Below are positions 62,133-64,000 of a stretch of DNA of 64,000 nucleotides, in pieces. Numbering within the stretch: position 1 is the stretch's first letter; the number at the start of each line of letters is the position of its first letter. The notes under the pieces were generated by a model. It searched no databases. It was given only the letters and a program-made list of their open reading frames with translations, and was not told the DNA's origin. Source of the stretch: an uncultured Bacteroidales bacterium (lineage in GTDB: Bacteria > Bacteroidota > Bacteroidia > Bacteroidales > Paludibacteraceae); NCBI GenBank assembly GCA_902766045.1, contig CACXCA010000071.1:1-64000 (forward strand), in the 5' to 3' direction. The translations under genes were made by a program, and so were the position numbers.

Positions 62133-64000
62133 CGTTTGCGTTTTGATGTATTGTTATTTTTGCTGCCATTCTTTTGTCCTTCATGTTTTGAGAATGATTT
62201 AGAAGAGGCATTGGACCTTTGGAAAGGTTCATTTTTATATGTACTCTTAGAAGAGGCACCTTTAGCGTTTTTAAATGATGCTTTGGAAGAATCATTTGAA
62301 TGAGGTGTTGAATTGTGGTTGGCGTGATTCGAGAATAATTGTTGAATAAGGTCGTCACGATTCATTTTCCGAAGATCATTGATGATGCTTCGTTGATTTT
62401 CCTTCTTATACCAGAAGAAGAACTTACGTTGCTCTAGTTTTTCTTCTTTCGAACGAGGAGTCCACACTTTTTCTAGTGTATATGGATGAATGCCAGTGTA
62501 ATAAATTTCAGTGGCAAGTGTCATCGGAGTAGGAGTGAAGTCTTGAATCTGTTCTAGTTTGAAATCAAGATTTTTAGTGATACAAGCCAGTTCTGCCATA
62601 TCTTCCTGTGTACATCCTGGGTGACTAGAAATGAAGTAGGGAATGAGTTGTTGGTTCATTCCATTTTCTTTGTTTATCCTGTCAAAATGTTTTTTGAACT
62701 CTTCGAATTGTTTAAACGAAGGTTTCCTCATCAACTTTAGTACGTTGTCGGATGTGTGTTCGGGTGCCACCTTAAGTCTTCCTGATACATGATTGGTTAT
62801 GAGCTCTTCCATATAAAGATGGTGACTTTGATTTTCTTTTTCGTCTGAGCCGTTACAAAGAATCAGATCGTATCGTACGCCACTTCCTATGAATGTTTTT
62901 TTGATGAGAGGTAGTCTGTCCACTTTTTTATACAATTCAAGTAGGGTGGAGTGGTCTGTATTCATGTTTTTACAAACGATAGGATGAAGACAGGAATAGC
63001 GCTTACATTTAGCACATAAAGAGGCATCTTTTCCTCTCATTTTGTACATATTTGCAGACGGGCCACCTAAATCGCTTATATATCCTTTGAATTCAGGATG
63101 ATGCGTAAGAAGAGTCACTTCCTTTATGATGGATTCTTCTGAACGAGAGGAGATGAATTTCCCTTGATGAGCAGAGATGGCACAAAACGAACAACCGCCA
63201 AAACATCCGCGGTGGATGTTGACTGAAAACTTGATCATGTCATAGGCGGGTATCGTTTTCCCTTTGTATTTGGGGTGGGGAAGACGAGTGAAAGGTAGTT
63301 CGTAAGTGGCATCTATGTCATTGGTGGACATTGGTGGAAAAGGAGGGTTGATGACCACGGAGTGAGTCTTGTCCACTCCCTGTATCAGTCTTCTTGCCAC
63401 TAATTTATTAGATTCCTCTTCTACAACACGGAAGTTTTTCGCTTGTTTCATTTTATCTTTTAAACACTCTGGATGAGAGAAGAGGGTAAATGTTTCTACG
63501 GTTGATTCTGGTATGTTAGATGTTTCTGTTAGATAGGCTGTCTGAGGAATATCGGTGAGTTCCGATATCTTTTTTCCAGCCTTTAATTCCTTGACAATTG
63601 CCTTCAGCGGTAGTTCTCCCATACCGTAGATGAGAAGATCAGCTTTGCAATCTTGTAGAATGCAAGGCTTTAACTCATCATCCCAGTAATCATAGTGTGT
63701 GACACGACGAAGAGATGCTTCTATGCCACCTATTACGATAGGAATATCAGGGAATAATTTTTTTAGGATTGAACAATATACGATGGTTGCCCGGTCTGGA
63801 CGAAAACCAGCTACTCCATTTGGGGAGTAGGCATCGTCAGAGCGAAGTCTTTTATTGGCAGTGTAATGATTGACCATTGAATCCATACAACCTGCAGATA
63901 TGGCAAAAAACAATCGAGGTCTCCCGAGTTTTTTGAAATCTCTTAAGTCATCCCTCCAGTTGGGTTGTGGAATAATGGCTACTCGGAGTCCTTCATGTTC
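62129..64000 (-). CDS. YgiQ family radical SAM protein (5' end beyond window)
   Basis: The frame remains open to the right edge: before residue LFFAISAGCMDSMVNHY the sequence reads EHEGLRVAIIPQPNWRDDLR and on through FKKLGRPR, as in full-length YgiQ proteins, so the true start lies beyond 64000. The radical SAM core has HRGCFGGCSFCAI (CxxxCxxC, binding the 4Fe-4S cluster), with a UPF0313-type N-terminal B12-like region and a C-terminal segment (RKFFFWYKKENQ) ending in a Ser/Asn/Lys-rich disordered tail. The reaction is unknown in this family. It is cotranscribed with the downstream hydrolase. Confidence 0.93.
   Translation of the reverse strand, partial: EHEGLRVAIIPQPNWRDDLRDFKKLGRPRLFFAISAGCMDSMVNHYTANKRLRSDDAYSPNGVAGFRPDRATIVYCSILKKLFPDIPIVIGGIEASLRRVTHYDYWDDELKPCILQDCKADLLIYGMGELPLKAIVKELKAGKKISELTDIPQTAYLTETSNIPESTVETFTLFSHPECLKDKMKQAKNFRVVEEESNKLVARRLIQGVDKTHSVVINPPFPPMSTNDIDATYELPFTRLPHPKYKGKTIPAYDMIKFSVNIHRGCFGGCSFCAISAHQGKFISSRSEESIIKEVTLLTHHPEFKGYISDLGGPSANMYKMRGKDASLCAKCKRYSCLHPIVCKNMNTDHSTLLELYKKVDRLPLIKKTFIGSGVRYDLILCNGSDEKENQSHHLYMEELITNHVSGRLKVAPEHTSDNVLKLMRKPSFKQFEEFKKHFDRINKENGMNQQLIPYFISSHPGCTQEDMAELACITKNLDFKLEQIQDFTPTPMTLATEIYYTGIHPYTLEKVWTPRSKEEKLEQRKFFFWYKKENQRSIINDLRKMNRDDLIQQLFSNHANHNSTPHSNDSSKASFKNAKGASSKSTYKNEPFQRSNASSKSFSKHEGQKNGSKNNNTSKRKR

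Overview
The window is chromosomal DNA from a Bacteroidota bacterium, most probably order Bacteroidales; genus cannot be fixed from sequence alone. The evidence is a low-GC genome whose promoters fit the Bacteroidota sigma-ABfr pattern (TAnnTTTG about 7 bases before the inferred start, sometimes with TTTG 19-20 bases further up). Gene content agrees: a Rho with a long disordered insert, DUF4290, DUF5063, DUF5686 and DUF6913 proteins, a BspA-type leucine-rich-repeat lipoprotein, a TonB-dependent receptor, an OmpA porin, a membrane-tethered AraC regulator, and secreted enzymes with C-terminal tails resembling type IX secretion (T9SS) sorting domains. No transposase, integrase, phage gene or CRISPR array was found.

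Layout. 1-13.2 kb is housekeeping: tRNA-Asp, murA (Asp in place of the catalytic Cys) with DUF4290, rho, then a codirectional run ftsK, lolA-like, trxB, ligA, DUF6913, dapA, and truA after a terminator. 13.2-24.9 kb is accessory: the BspA-like lipoprotein, a gene relic (signal peptide plus sorting-tail remnant), ogt, and a plant-polysaccharide cluster. That cluster has an esterase with CBM and tail, an esterase-CBM-GH5 fusion with tail, a divergent one-component transmembrane AraC regulator, and a GH5 endoglucanase behind a small head-plus-tail protein. The last two share a structured leader that looks like an attenuator. No SusC/SusD pair is present. 25-27 kb holds unrecognised membrane proteins and an OmpA-domain protein with an N-terminal Cys motif.

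27.1-33.5 kb makes a glycan. wbpE-, wbpD- and wbpB-like genes converge on a glycosyltransferase, a wbpI-like epimerase and a deacetylase-like gene. Together they supply most of the route to UDP-2,3-diacetamido-2,3-dideoxy-mannuronate; wbpA is absent. In Porphyromonas gingivalis a related Wbp route supplies the A-LPS sugar that anchors T9SS cargo, so the tailed enzymes and this locus may belong to one surface-display system (inference). 33.7-35.3 kb is an ADP-ribosylglycohydrolase with a Nudix/winged-helix regulator and a perfect 17-bp palindrome over its own promoter. 35.4-39.8 kb is a four-gene operon: DUF5063, RNase D-like exonuclease, a PurF paralogue lacking the catalytic Cys, and a cytoplasmic GH13 amylase.

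40-64 kb is mostly core: rpsA, ompA, rnz-DUF5686-serine hydrolase-TonB receptor, an SDR, a PAP2 phosphatase divergent from trkA, two envelope proteins of unknown role, tsaD divergent from tamB (whose membrane anchor seems to need an AUA start), a metallo-beta-lactamase-fold protein, and a YgiQ radical SAM gene cut by the right edge.
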